Assembly (NCBI GenBank): GCA_022766245.1
Contig: JALEPL010000037.1
Coordinates: 1-64,000, forward strand
Reading direction: 5' to 3'
Origin: Lachnospiraceae bacterium
GTDB lineage: Bacteria > Bacillota > Clostridia > Lachnospirales > Lachnospiraceae
Length of the DNA stretch: 64,000 bases
Shown in pieces: positions 17,979-27,716 of the stretch. The position numbers and the translations under genes are program-made. The notes under the pieces were generated by a model. That model saw nothing but the letters and a program-made list of their open reading frames with translations. It did not search any database and had not been told where the DNA came from. The stretch's first letter is position 1. The number at the start of each line of letters is the position of its first letter.

Positions 17979-18905
17979 CTATGAAGGTGTGGAACGAAGT
18001 TTTTTGAACAAAGCAGTCATATATTCCGGAATTGGTGCAGCATATTCCACGTATTCTCCGGTGGATGGATGCCGGAATCCAATGATATAGGCATGCAGCG
18101 TTTGCCCCTGCAAATGGTAGGGATTTTTTTCGCTTCCATAGATGGTGTCCCCCAAAAGTGGATGACCGATGCTTGCCATGTGGACTCGAATCTGGTGTGT
18201 TCTGCCTGTTTCTAATTTGAATTCGGCGTAAGTCGCATTTTTTAATCGTTCAATTACACGATAATGTGTGATAGCTGGTTTCCCGTTTTTCTCATTTATG
18301 GCCATTTTTTGCCGCAGGGTAGGATGTCTACCGATTGCTCCCTGAATCGTTCCGGAGTCTTCCTTTAGATGTCCGACGACAATACCTCGATATAATCGAT
18401 TTACGGTGTGATCCTTAATCTGCTGGGCTATGATACGATGACTCTGGTCGTTTTTACAAATAATAAGAGAACCTGTGGTATCTTTGTCGATTCGGTGAAC
18501 AATACCTGGACGAATTTCCCCATTGATGCCGGACAGATTGTCTTTACAGTGATACAAAATAGCATTGACTAAGGTTCCACTGTAGTGTCCCGGACAGGGA
18601 TGAACCACCATTCCCTTAGGCTTATTTACAATAATCACATCATCGTCCTCATACAAAATGTCCAACGGAATATTTTCGGGTAAAATTGCAGTTTCCACTG
18701 CGGGGGGGATATTTACCGTAACAATATCATCCTGACGGATGCGATAGCTGCTTTTCTTCTGAATCAGTTCGTTAACGGATACATTGCCTTCTTTTAACAG
18801 CTTTTGAAAAAAGCTGCGGGAACAGGAAGGGTAAATGGCTGCTAAAAAACTGTCGATTCTTGCATTTTCATATTGTTCCGTGGCTTCAAAGATTTCTGTT
18901 GTCAT
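17979..18905 (-). CDS. RluA/RluD family 23S rRNA pseudouridine synthase
   Basis: GIVHRIDKDTTGSLIICK; ETGRTHQIRVHMASIGHPLLGD. Confidence 0.96.
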   Translation of the reverse strand: MTTEIFEATEQYENARIDSFLAAIYPSCSRSFFQKLLKEGNVSVNELIQKKSSYRIRQDDIVTVNIPPAVETAILPENIPLDILYEDDDVIIVNKPKGMVVHPCPGHYSGTLVNAILYHCKDNLSGINGEIRPGIVHRIDKDTTGSLIICKNDQSHRIIAQQIKDHTVNRLYRGIVVGHLKEDSGTIQGAIGRHPTLRQKMAINEKNGKPAITHYRVIERLKNATYAEFKLETGRTHQIRVHMASIGHPLLGDTIYGSEKNPYHLQGQTLHAYIIGFRHPSTGEYVEYAAPIPEYMTALFKKLRSTPS

Positions 18906-19471
18906 TCTATCTTGTCCTTATCTGACTCTTCTGTTGTATCGGTAACCTGATTATGCCTGGAAGATATTTTTTTTCGCTGTGGGAAAATTGCTGCAAGATC
19001 CTCTTCCTTGTAATAAAATAAAATCAACAGAATCAGCAGACCACAAAATACGGTTACATAGATATCCGCCACATTAAAAATAGGAAAATCAATACATTTT
19101 AAATAGAAAAAGTCGATGACGTAGTTGTGGAGAATACGGTCGATGAGATTTCCTACAGACCCGGCAAATAAAAATACTGCAATCACGCGCAGTGCCCAGA
19201 ATTTTTTCCCGGAAGGAATCCGCAGATAGAAATAACACAGTGCAAGAATAAATAGCACGGTAATTACAACAAAAAACCATTTTTTTCCCTGCAGCATGCC
19301 AAAGGCGGCACCTTTATTTTCCAGGTATTGGAGTTCAAAGACGCCTTCCCATAGGACAAATGCAGGTTGACCCTTTAAATGCAATACAGCAATATTTTTT
19401 GTCCACTGGTCAATCAAAATTAGCAGTATGCCGGCTATTAGGCCACCAATACATGACGTTGCTTTTTTCAT
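18902..19471 (-). CDS. lspA: Lipoprotein signal peptidase (signal peptidase II)
   Basis: LIDQWTKN, LENKGAAFG, GNLIDRI, FNVADIYV. Confidence 0.95.
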   Translation of the reverse strand: MKKATSCIGGLIAGILLILIDQWTKNIAVLHLKGQPAFVLWEGVFELQYLENKGAAFGMLQGKKWFFVVITVLFILALCYFYLRIPSGKKFWALRVIAVFLFAGSVGNLIDRILHNYVIDFFYLKCIDFPIFNVADIYVTVFCGLLILLILFYYKEEDLAAIFPQRKKISSRHNQVTDTTEESDKDKIE

Positions 19472-19496
19472 CGTGTTCGCTCCTTTTTCGTTTATG

Positions 19497-20249
19497 CTAC
19501 ACATACTTTTCAAAGCTTACTTTTAGCTTATTCTTTCTGGTTTCCCCTGAAATTCCATCAAATAAATATTTACCGTATCCTCGGATTGAGATGACATCCC
19601 GAGGCTTGAGCTGATAGCTATGATTCAGACATTCCGCACCGTTGATAGCGATTTTTCCAGCATTGATCAGTGCAACTGCCTGACTTCGTGAGATGCCGGT
19701 CATAGCAGCGATAAGACTGTCCAGGCGATTAGAGGCAATAATCTTTTCGTGAATTTCAGTGTTGGGATGCAAAGAAGATACTTCCTCTGTTGACACGATA
19801 TCGCAGTGAACCTGAGTGTGGCTGACCTGCGTCAGGTGTTCTATCAGATATGCGGTCATTTCCTTTTTACAGAAAAAGTAGTAACCATTCTCTCCTATCA
19901 AGATGTCGCCTAATTTGTCTCGTTGAATGCCCAGATTCATAAGAGCTCCCAAAATGTCGCGATGAGATAATTTCTCCGCAAATTTGGGATAACTGGGCGT
20001 GATTTGAAGACATGTAATCGGGTATTCCCAATCATAATAAAGAGCATCAGGGATAAATGCTACCAACTGACGCTCTGCACCTTCATAGCCCCCATAAATC
20101 TGTCCCGTACTTTCCAGTTGACCGGAAAGGCTCTGAAAAATGTATAACTCGTTTAACGTTAAAAAATCGCTAAAACAGACAATTCCTTTTCGGCTTGCCT
20201 GTTTTGCGAGATCCATAAATCTTTTTTCTGTTAGCCTAGAATCGCTCAT
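19497..20249 (-). CDS. YlmH-family S4-domain RNA-binding protein
   Basis: S4 domain ASNRLDSLIAAMTGISRSQAVALINAGKIAING; adjacent to sepF and the yggS homologue. Confidence 0.93.
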   Translation of the reverse strand: MSDSRLTEKRFMDLAKQASRKGIVCFSDFLTLNELYIFQSLSGQLESTGQIYGGYEGAERQLVAFIPDALYYDWEYPITCLQITPSYPKFAEKLSHRDILGALMNLGIQRDKLGDILIGENGYYFFCKKEMTAYLIEHLTQVSHTQVHCDIVSTEEVSSLHPNTEIHEKIIASNRLDSLIAAMTGISRSQAVALINAGKIAINGAECLNHSYQLKPRDVISIRGYGKYLFDGISGETRKNKLKVSFEKYV

Positions 20250-20316
20250 ATCTGATACCTGATTTTATTCATGATCTGTAATGGTTCGATGCTTCGCAGT
20301 TACCATTATGGTCATA

Positions 20317-20853
20317 TTACCGGATAAAATCTGTCTGAATGGATGCCCCGGAGAAATTATCCAAAATTTCCTGGAAATCACCGGATATATCTACAGATTC
20401 CGGTGTGATGATGAAAATATAATTGGAAATTTTCTGAAGATTTCCGTTCATAGCATAGCAGGATCCAGAAGCAAAATCAATAATCCGCTGTGCAATATCT
20501 ACATCCAGTCCCTCTACATTTAATACAACTGTACGATTTCCTAAAAGCGTATCTGTGATTTCACGTGCATCTTCAAATCCTGTGGGCTTAATGACACATA
20601 CAGCCATGCTTCCATTTCCATTTTTTTTCGTATTTCGAATGGGTGTTATTTTATTTACAGGTTTCAGGCGTTCTCTGGAAGTGGGAACGTCCTCTACACT
20701 GTCTGTATCATCCTTCTCTTTTTTGTGAAAAAGACTTTTTTTAGGAAGATCCTCCTCGTCATCGTCGTCGTCATCATAATAATCATCATACAAATCGTCG
20801 TCGTCATCCGGACTGAGTCTCATAACATCCATGAATTTATCAAAAACTTTCAT
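20317..20853 (-). CDS. sepF: Cell division protein SepF
   Basis: MKVFDKFMDVMRL N-terminal helix; C-terminal DITDTLLGNRTVVLNVEGLDVDIAQRIIDFASG. Confidence 0.95.
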   Translation of the reverse strand: MKVFDKFMDVMRLSPDDDDDLYDDYYDDDDDDEEDLPKKSLFHKKEKDDTDSVEDVPTSRERLKPVNKITPIRNTKKNGNGSMAVCVIKPTGFEDAREITDTLLGNRTVVLNVEGLDVDIAQRIIDFASGSCYAMNGNLQKISNYIFIITPESVDISGDFQEILDNFSGASIQTDFIR

Positions 20854-20890
20854 TATAAAATCTCCTGTCTCATTTCTATAAAATATTTGG

Positions 20891-20933
20891 TATTCTGTTC
20901 AGTACTTCACAGATACGATTCGCAAACTCATGA
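20891..20933. repeat. Family-1 repeat, copy I (supplies the stop codon of the yggS-like gene)
   Basis: tattctgttcagtacttcacagatacgattcgcaaactcatga. Confidence 0.8.
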
Positions 20934-21617
20934 ATAATTGCGTGCACCAAATATACCGGTTCCTACACGAACCATGGTGGCGCCCTCTTCGATTGCGACC
21001 ATATAATCACCGGTCATTCCCATGGAGAGAATATCCATAGATACATTATCAATGTTTTTCGCAACGATGTCAACCGCTAATTGGCGGATATTTCGAAAAT
21101 ATAGACGATTTTCCTCCGGGTCTTCTACATATGGTGCTATGGTCATCAACCCGCATATTTTCAGGTTGGGAAGGGCCGCAATCTGTTCCACTAGCTGGAT
21201 GGCTTCCTCCTTGTAAATACCGAACTTACTCTCCTCTTCTGCGATGTTTACCTCAATGAGAATGGACATGGTAAGTTCATGCTTCACAGCCTGCCGACTG
21301 ATTTCTTCTGCCAGCCGGAGAGAATCCACAGAGTGAATCAGACAGACCTTATCAATAATATATTTTACTTTATTTCGCTGCAGATGACCAATCATATGCC
21401 ATTTGATATCTTTGGGAAGAACATCATATTTTTCAATAATTTCCTGCACTTTATTCTCGCCAAAGTCACGGACACCTGCATCATAGATTTCCTGCAGCAT
21501 TTCCACCGGCTTTGTTTTGCTTACCGCAATCAGAGTCACATCATTACGATTTCGTCCGGCACGCCCGCAGGCGTTTTCAACATTGTCTTCTACAGATTTC
21601 AAATTTTCTTTTAACAT
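20928..21617 (-). CDS. YggS/YlmE-family pyridoxal phosphate-dependent protein
   Basis: LIAVSKTKPVEMLQEIYDAGVRDFGENKVQE...SMGMTGDYMVAIEEGATMVRVGTGIFGAR. Confidence 0.96.
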   Translation of the reverse strand: MLKENLKSVEDNVENACGRAGRNRNDVTLIAVSKTKPVEMLQEIYDAGVRDFGENKVQEIIEKYDVLPKDIKWHMIGHLQRNKVKYIIDKVCLIHSVDSLRLAEEISRQAVKHELTMSILIEVNIAEEESKFGIYKEEAIQLVEQIAALPNLKICGLMTIAPYVEDPEENRLYFRNIRQLAVDIVAKNIDNVSMDILSMGMTGDYMVAIEEGATMVRVGTGIFGARNYS

Positions 21618-21623
21618 TATTTA

Positions 21624-23009
21624 TCACCTCGTGTTATTAATTAATTCATTTTCATTGATGGCGTTCCCTTCCAGTGCAATATGATCGTAGAGGGATAAAC
21701 CATAGCTTGTGCCGGTTTTTATTATGGCATATTCTTCATTTTGATATAAGATTTCGATACGCTTAAATACCGCATAGCCTTTATTTATGTTGTATACGCC
21801 CTTTAATTTCGCTGTTTCGGATAAGACCATGGTCTCGGTAGAATCCGGCTTTTGCAATATGGTTCCAGGATGAAAGAGAGATTTACTGATATAGTAGGTG
21901 TCATCGGTCTTGTTATATATTTCCGTTTCCACGAAGGAAATTTCTTTTGTTTCCGGATTTTGCATGTAAACGCCCCATTCGTTGGAGTCACCGCCCTTGG
22001 AAAAATATTCCTTGGGGACCAGATAAAAGTCATTGGACACTATTGCGGTACATGGAATTTTGAGTCCGCTCTGTTCATCTAACAACAATTCTACTTCCAC
22101 ATAGCGATCATCTAAAAAACGTATCATGTGATTGTTCAGTGATAGAAGCATGTAGTAATCAGAGCCAATCTGGCGAATTTCAAAATTTACCCAGCAGCTG
22201 GTACCGTCCTTGGGAAAGCGGATTTCCACCACGGATTCTTCTGCCAATTTATCTTTTGTATCCGGAGAAATCATAAAAATCAAGTTCCAGTTTTCTCCCG
22301 TAACAAGTTTATATGCCGCATCTCCCGAGGTTACCTCACTATTGTTTTTTAGTGTTGTTTTTGAATAATCCAGAGGCTGTATCAAATCCGGAGAAAATGT
22401 ATCTATAGTCACGTCTTCATACCCATCTGTATAGTAAGTAATCACTCCGGATTGTGCAGAGTAGGCACGGTGAAAGCTTCCACTGTTGCTGTTCACATAT
22501 TCGGACACTTCGGACAGTGTGCTTTGATTTACTGCTTCTGTAATGAGAGAATCCACCTGATCCTTAAAGTTATAGACCTGATAAAAATTGGAGCTGTCAT
22601 AGGACTGGGTGTATTGTTCTACACAGGATTTCAAATTTTGGAAATAGCTGCTGTTCAGATCCATCTGGTCGCTGCCGGCGGCAGCCATCTGCTCAGCAAT
22701 TTCTCCTGTTTCATCCACAGAGTAGATTAAATCGCCACAGGCCACCTTTGAGCCATCGTTCTTGTAATAATCAATAGTACCTGCATAATCGCTGTAATAA
22801 ACTGTTTCCTCACGAAGTGCCAGAGCCTGGTAGGTATTGTTTTCGGCTATGGTTCCCTGCTCCACCTCATAAATACCAATCTGACGTCTGCTAAGGTAGG
22901 AAAATACATAGAAACAGATATAGATAAATATAATGGCAAATACCACAATACCAATATTTATATGAAATGGTTTTCTATACTTAACAATATTACTATTCTT
23001 TCTTGCCAT
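21624..23009 (-). CDS. HlyD-like membrane-fusion/adaptor family protein
   Basis: N-terminal TM then biotinyl-lipoyl-like module (IGIYEVEQGTIAENNTYQALALREE...YKNDGSKVACGDLIYSVDETG). Confidence 0.7.
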   Translation of the reverse strand: MARKNSNIVKYRKPFHINIGIVVFAIIFIYICFYVFSYLSRRQIGIYEVEQGTIAENNTYQALALREETVYYSDYAGTIDYYKNDGSKVACGDLIYSVDETGEIAEQMAAAGSDQMDLNSSYFQNLKSCVEQYTQSYDSSNFYQVYNFKDQVDSLITEAVNQSTLSEVSEYVNSNSGSFHRAYSAQSGVITYYTDGYEDVTIDTFSPDLIQPLDYSKTTLKNNSEVTSGDAAYKLVTGENWNLIFMISPDTKDKLAEESVVEIRFPKDGTSCWVNFEIRQIGSDYYMLLSLNNHMIRFLDDRYVEVELLLDEQSGLKIPCTAIVSNDFYLVPKEYFSKGGDSNEWGVYMQNPETKEISFVETEIYNKTDDTYYISKSLFHPGTILQKPDSTETMVLSETAKLKGVYNINKGYAVFKRIEILYQNEEYAIIKTGTSYGLSLYDHIALEGNAINENELINNTR

Positions 23010-23092
23010 AAATTACCACCCTGAAATTTGATGAATCGTGATGAATAAAACCAAGTATAAGCTCCCATACTATGAAAAAAGGAGGATGAATC

Positions 23093-23308
23093 ATGAATTC
23101 AAAAGGCTTGGATTATACATTGTTGACAATTGTTATTATTGGTGCAATCAATTGGGGTCTCATCGGTTTTTTCCGGTTTGACCTGGTTGCATTTTTATTC
23201 GGCAATATGAGCTGGTTCTCACGTATTATTTATGCACTGGTGGGGCTTAGCGGACTGTATCTGTGTTCTGCTTATGGAAGAATCCGTTCCATCAGTGGTC
23301 AGGCATAG
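23093..23308 (+). CDS. DUF378 family membrane protein
   Basis: GLDYTLLTIVIIGAINWGLIGFFRFDLVAFLFG. Confidence 0.92.
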   Translation: MNSKGLDYTLLTIVIIGAINWGLIGFFRFDLVAFLFGNMSWFSRIIYALVGLSGLYLCSAYGRIRSISGQA

Positions 23309-23341
23309 AGAACCAATCAGATTTAACAAATGTAGAAAAAA

Positions 23342-23378
23342 GGTGTCTTAAGTAAAAGAAACTTAAGGCACCACTTTT
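23342..23378. terminator. Bidirectional terminator between the DUF378 gene and dac
   Basis: ggtgtcttaagt-aaaagaa-acttaaggcacc with A and T runs either side. Confidence 0.85.
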
Positions 23379-24371
23379 TTATCCGCCAAACCCTTCTAAA
23401 ATCTCATTCATTAACAGATACAGATTACTTCTGCAGTCTGCTTTAAAAACAATAGATATGATCTCCTCGCCCTCTGCATTGGAGGACAAGAGTACCAGAC
23501 AGTAACCAGCTTCACCTGTGGTGCCGGTTTTTCCGCCGATTACAGTAAATCCCTCCGGCGGTGTCTGTTTATCCACAAGGTATTGATTGGTTGTGGACCA
23601 TTCCATGGATGCGGCAGAGCCATCTGCGGAGGTATAATGTGTTGTATAATTTGTAGTACTGATAATCTGATAGAATGTTTCATCGCTCAATGCATGCTGA
23701 AAAATCAGGTACATATCATAAACTGTGGTATAGTGATTCTCATCGGGTAGACCATTTGGATTTACAAAATGAGAGCCGGTTGCCCCTATGGCCGCAGCTT
23801 CTGTGTTCATTAATTTCGCGAATTCTTCGATGCTGCCAGACATATGTTCCGCTATGGATACCGCTGCATCATTTCCGCTGCGAAGAATCAGTCCATAAAC
23901 AAGATCACGCAGTGTCATACGGTCACCGGCTTTGAGATTGCAGACAGAGGAATCGCTGGTAACTGTGACAGCGTTTTCACTGATTGTCACTGTGTCATCC
24001 AGATTTCCGTATTTTATGGCAATATAAGCCGTGAGAATCTTTGTGGTACTGGCTGGATACATGGTGTCATATATGTTTTGGGAATAGGGAATCTCACATG
24101 TATCAAGATTAAACACACCTGCAGCACCGGCAACCGCTGAATCTACTGATTCTGTACCGTGGTTTTTTGTCCCTCCTACACATAATCCCTCCGAAAAGAA
24201 CGTAGGGGTAATTACGGTGGTACTTTCCGCAGTGACACTGGTGATATGTGTGTTGTGATAAACATCATAAGCGTTAGAAATAACTGCTTCTTCCTTACCA
24301 CATCCCGTCAACATAGTAATCAGCAGTACACATATAGAACCAATTGCTTTTAATCTATTTATACATTTCAC
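23379..24371 (-). CDS. D-alanyl-D-alanine carboxypeptidase, lipoprotein
   Basis: STTKILTA (SxxK), SGNDAAV (SxN), GGKTGTTGEAG (KTG); lipobox LLITMLTGC. Confidence 0.94.
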   Translation of the reverse strand: MKCINRLKAIGSICVLLITMLTGCGKEEAVISNAYDVYHNTHITSVTAESTTVITPTFFSEGLCVGGTKNHGTESVDSAVAGAAGVFNLDTCEIPYSQNIYDTMYPASTTKILTAYIAIKYGNLDDTVTISENAVTVTSDSSVCNLKAGDRMTLRDLVYGLILRSGNDAAVSIAEHMSGSIEEFAKLMNTEAAAIGATGSHFVNPNGLPDENHYTTVYDMYLIFQHALSDETFYQIISTTNYTTHYTSADGSAASMEWSTTNQYLVDKQTPPEGFTVIGGKTGTTGEAGYCLVLLSSNAEGEEIISIVFKADCRSNLYLLMNEILEGFGG

Positions 24372-24750
24372 GCCACTCTAAATCTCCTCTATCTAATGCT
24401 CGAATCAGAAGTTCTGCAGTAGCAAGATTCGTTGCTAATGGTATATTGTGTGTGTCGCAGAGACGAACCACACTGTCCACATCCGGCTCATGTGATTTCG
24501 GGTTTAACGGATCTCTCAAAAAGATGACCAGGTCGATCTCATTATGTTCAATCTGAGCCCCTAACTGCTGAGAACCGCCTAAATGACCTGCCAGATATTT
24601 GTGGATATTGAGGTTTGCAACCTCTTCAATCAGTCTGCCGGTGGTACCAGTGGCGAATAATTCATTTTTGCAGAGTATTCCTCTATACGCAATGCAAAAA
24701 TTCTGCATTAGTTTTTTCTTTGCATCATGTGCAATTAATCCGATGTTCAT
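24355..24750 (-). CDS. mgsA: Methylglyoxal synthase
   Basis: IGLIAHDAKKKLM, ATGTTGRLIEE, SGPxGGxQQLGAQI-like loop, DLVIFLRDPL. Confidence 0.96.
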   Translation of the reverse strand: MNIGLIAHDAKKKLMQNFCIAYRGILCKNELFATGTTGRLIEEVANLNIHKYLAGHLGGSQQLGAQIEHNEIDLVIFLRDPLNPKSHEPDVDSVVRLCDTHNIPLATNLATAELLIRALDRGDLEWREMYK

Positions 24751-25871
24751 GAAAATGATTCCTCCTTTCCGTATTTACGGGGTTGTAAACCTACATTCAG
24801 AACGATGCCAATCCCGGAAAAAAGTGTCACAAGGGATGTCAATCCATAGCTGACAAATGGTAATGGAAGTCCGGTATTAGGCATAAGTCCCGTTACAACG
24901 CATATATTTACAAAGCTCTGAAACCCAATGAGTGAAGCCATTCCACCGGCAATCAGACGACCTGACATGTTCTTGGCCTTTTGAGCAATCAGTAAACATT
25001 CTATGGTTATCAATAATAATAGCACAATCACAGTAATTGTTCCAACAAATCCCAGTTCCTCACCAACAATGGCAAAGATAAAATCAGTCTGAGCCTCTGA
25101 AATAAAATTTCCATTCTTCACAGAGGAAATATCTGTGGTGTTTAATCCCTTTCCGAAAAGCAGACCCGAACCAATGGCTGTAATTGAATTCTGTTGCTGA
25201 TAGGCTGTATTCGGATACTTTTCCGGCTGTAGCCAACCGAGTATACGCATTGCCTGATTCTCGGTCAAAATATCCTGCCCCGGTTGAAGAATCAGCGTAA
25301 TCAGAATGGAAATGGTTGGAATAACCACCGCAATCACACCAATTACTATTTTATAACTTAATCCCGAAAGAAACAAGAGTGATGCGAAAATTAATGCAGT
25401 AACAATTGTAGTGGAAAGATCCGGCTCCTTATAGATCAAAAGGAGAGGAATACCTGCTAATACAATGGAACTGACTATCGTTTTTAGCGTATTAAGATGC
25501 TCTTGATTCTTGGCAAGATAATAGGCAAAAAACAGGATGATTAATATTTTCGCCATCTCAGAAGGCTGAAAACGGATACCGATCTGCAACCATCTGGTGG
25601 AGCCTTTGTTTTCATATCCAAGGGGAGTATAAATCAGTAACAGCAGAGTCACCGCCATTCCATAAATAATCCAGCTAAATCTCAATATGAAGTTATAATC
25701 AATCAATGACACTCCTACCATCACTATTGTGCCCAGAATCAGACCTAAAATTTGTTTGGTCTGCACGGATTCCTCAGCACTTCCGATCACAAAAATGCCA
25801 AGAATCGTCAATGCAATGACATAAAGTACAAGGCGAAAGTGATAATCTCGAAGTTTGTATTGCTTTAGCAT
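24747..25871 (-). CDS. rodA: Rod shape-determining protein RodA (SEDS family)
   Basis: FQPSEMAKILIILFFAYYLA, NTGLPLPFVSYGLTSLV. Confidence 0.95.
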   Translation of the reverse strand: MLKQYKLRDYHFRLVLYVIALTILGIFVIGSAEESVQTKQILGLILGTIVMVGVSLIDYNFILRFSWIIYGMAVTLLLLIYTPLGYENKGSTRWLQIGIRFQPSEMAKILIILFFAYYLAKNQEHLNTLKTIVSSIVLAGIPLLLIYKEPDLSTTIVTALIFASLLFLSGLSYKIVIGVIAVVIPTISILITLILQPGQDILTENQAMRILGWLQPEKYPNTAYQQQNSITAIGSGLLFGKGLNTTDISSVKNGNFISEAQTDFIFAIVGEELGFVGTITVIVLLLLITIECLLIAQKAKNMSGRLIAGGMASLIGFQSFVNICVVTGLMPNTGLPLPFVSYGLTSLVTLFSGIGIVLNVGLQPRKYGKEESFS

Positions 25872-25900
25872 ATCGATTACTTCCTAACATTCATTAACAG

Positions 25901-26179
25901 TTACTTTTTCTTTTCATACTTCAGATCTTTAATGGGTATATTTGCAAACAGAGCAGGAACGCTTCCGTTGGAACCATCTGACTCTGTCTGGGTAATCTGA
26001 ATATCCAGCCCCTCAGCATCAATCTCCATGTATTTTGAAATCACCTGAATAATGTCGTTTTTAATATTTTCCATTACATCCGGAGAGCAGTCTGCCCGAT
26101 CGGATATTAATAAGAGTTTTAATCTGTCTTTTGCAACATCACCGGAATTTTTCTTCTTGAAGAAATCCATAAATCCCAT
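25901..26179 (-). CDS. minE: Cell division topological specificity factor MinE
   Basis: AKDRLKLLLISDRADCSPDVMENIKNDIIQVISKYMEID. Confidence 0.95.
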   Translation of the reverse strand: MGFMDFFKKKNSGDVAKDRLKLLLISDRADCSPDVMENIKNDIIQVISKYMEIDAEGLDIQITQTESDGSNGSVPALFANIPIKDLKYEKKK

Positions 26180-26191
26180 ATCATTATCCCC

Positions 26192-26980
26192 CTAGTTCTT
26201 TTTAAATAATCCTTTGAATTTTGACCACACACCTTTGCTTTCCAGATCCAGAAGGGGAACCTCCTCACCGGTAATACGACGGCAGATGTTCATGTAAGCT
26301 TGTCCAGCCAGACTGTTGGTTCCAACTAAAGGTTCACCCTGATTGGTGGAGATTACAATCTGTTCGTCATCCGGAACTGCACCAATGAGGTCAATGGCCA
26401 GTATTTCCTGCACATCCTGAATAGACATCATATCTCCACGCTTTACCATATCCATACGGAGACGGTTGACAATCAGTTCTGTTTTTTTGATCTCATTTGC
26501 CTCCAGCAAACCGATAATACGGTCAGCATCACGAATTGCGGAAACCTCCGGTGTGGTAACCACCAATGCACGGTCAGCTCCGGCAATGGCGTTTTTGAAT
26601 CCCTGCTCAATTCCGGCAGGACAGTCCAAAAGTATGTAATCAAACTCTTCTCTTAACTCTTCCACCAGCTTCTTCATCTGTTCCGGATTGACGGAGGTCT
26701 TGTCCCTGGTCTGGGCGGAAGGAAGTAAGAACAATGTAGGATATTTTTTGTCCTTAATCAATGCCTGTTTGATGCGACAGTTTCCTTCTATTACATCCAC
26801 CAGATTGTATACAATCCGGTTTTCAAGCCCCATTACAACATCAAGATTACGCAGTCCGATATCGGTATCAATCAAAACAACTTTCTTATTTAACTGGGCC
26901 AGACCGGTTCCCACATTTGCGGTAGTGGTAGTTTTTCCTACTCCACCCTTTCCTGATGTAACAACAATTACTTCACTCAT
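26192..26980 (-). CDS. minD: Septum site-determining protein MinD
   Basis: VIVVTSGKGGVGKTTTTANVGTGLAQLNKKVVLIDTDIGLRNLDVVMGLENR. Confidence 0.98.
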   Translation of the reverse strand: MSEVIVVTSGKGGVGKTTTTANVGTGLAQLNKKVVLIDTDIGLRNLDVVMGLENRIVYNLVDVIEGNCRIKQALIKDKKYPTLFLLPSAQTRDKTSVNPEQMKKLVEELREEFDYILLDCPAGIEQGFKNAIAGADRALVVTTPEVSAIRDADRIIGLLEANEIKKTELIVNRLRMDMVKRGDMMSIQDVQEILAIDLIGAVPDDEQIVISTNQGEPLVGTNSLAGQAYMNICRRITGEEVPLLDLESKGVWSKFKGLFKKN

Positions 26981-27029
26981 GAATTTAAATCCTCCTGATA
27001 AACTTTATTTCATAGCCTTTAATAGCTGA

Positions 27030-27704
27030 TTATGACTGAAAAATTCCACGTGTAAGTGGTTCGATTAATATCTGCTCATCCTGAACGGTAGCCACCTGGG
27101 GCTCCATGGTTTTACGACGATTTTTCAACGCATAAAATGCGCCCCTGTCCGGACTTCTGCCATAGACACTTCCGATACGAAGCTGTACCGGGTCCATGTC
27201 CAGTGCAGCAATAAAACTACTCTCATCACCGGCGGCTCCTGCATAGGCATTTCCGCGCAGAGAACCCAGAACAACAATATTTCCACGGGCAATGATTTTT
27301 GCTCCAGGATTCACATCACCCAGTACAATCAGACTGCTTTCACATTCCACGCACTGACCGCTGCGCAAAGTTCCGCGATAGAACTCTCCGGTCCGCCCCA
27401 GCCGCAGTTCATCTGCTAACTGTATCTGACGCTCGCATACTGCCTCATAGCCGGCATCCCGATCGATGACACAAACTACTTCGATGCTGGTACATTCTGC
27501 GATTGTCTCCAAAATTTGTTTTTCTTCGTCTTCTGTCAGATTCCTTCCCTCAAAAGAAAGGGCAACCCTGGCATTGTGAAAAAACTTTCCTGAATCACTG
27601 AATTTTTTTAATATTTCGTATTTTAGCTGTTCAAAAGAAATGTCCGGATCCATAATGAGTCGAATGCCACGGGCATTACTTTTGATAATCACTGGCTGTT
27701 CCAT
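27030..27704 (-). CDS. minC: Septum site-determining protein MinC
   Basis: LRSGQCVECESSLIVLGDVNPGAKIIARGNIVVLGSLRGNAYAG. Confidence 0.95.
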   Translation of the reverse strand: MEQPVIIKSNARGIRLIMDPDISFEQLKYEILKKFSDSGKFFHNARVALSFEGRNLTEDEEKQILETIAECTSIEVVCVIDRDAGYEAVCERQIQLADELRLGRTGEFYRGTLRSGQCVECESSLIVLGDVNPGAKIIARGNIVVLGSLRGNAYAGAAGDESSFIAALDMDPVQLRIGSVYGRSPDRGAFYALKNRRKTMEPQVATVQDEQILIEPLTRGIFQS

Positions 27705-27716
27705 GCTTGCCTCCTG

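Noticed and set aside
24355-24750. mgsA inside the rod/min cluster as an anomalous insertion
   Set aside because: mgsA next to rodA/min genes is, to my knowledge, common in Clostridia; stop/start overlap indicates a settled operon.
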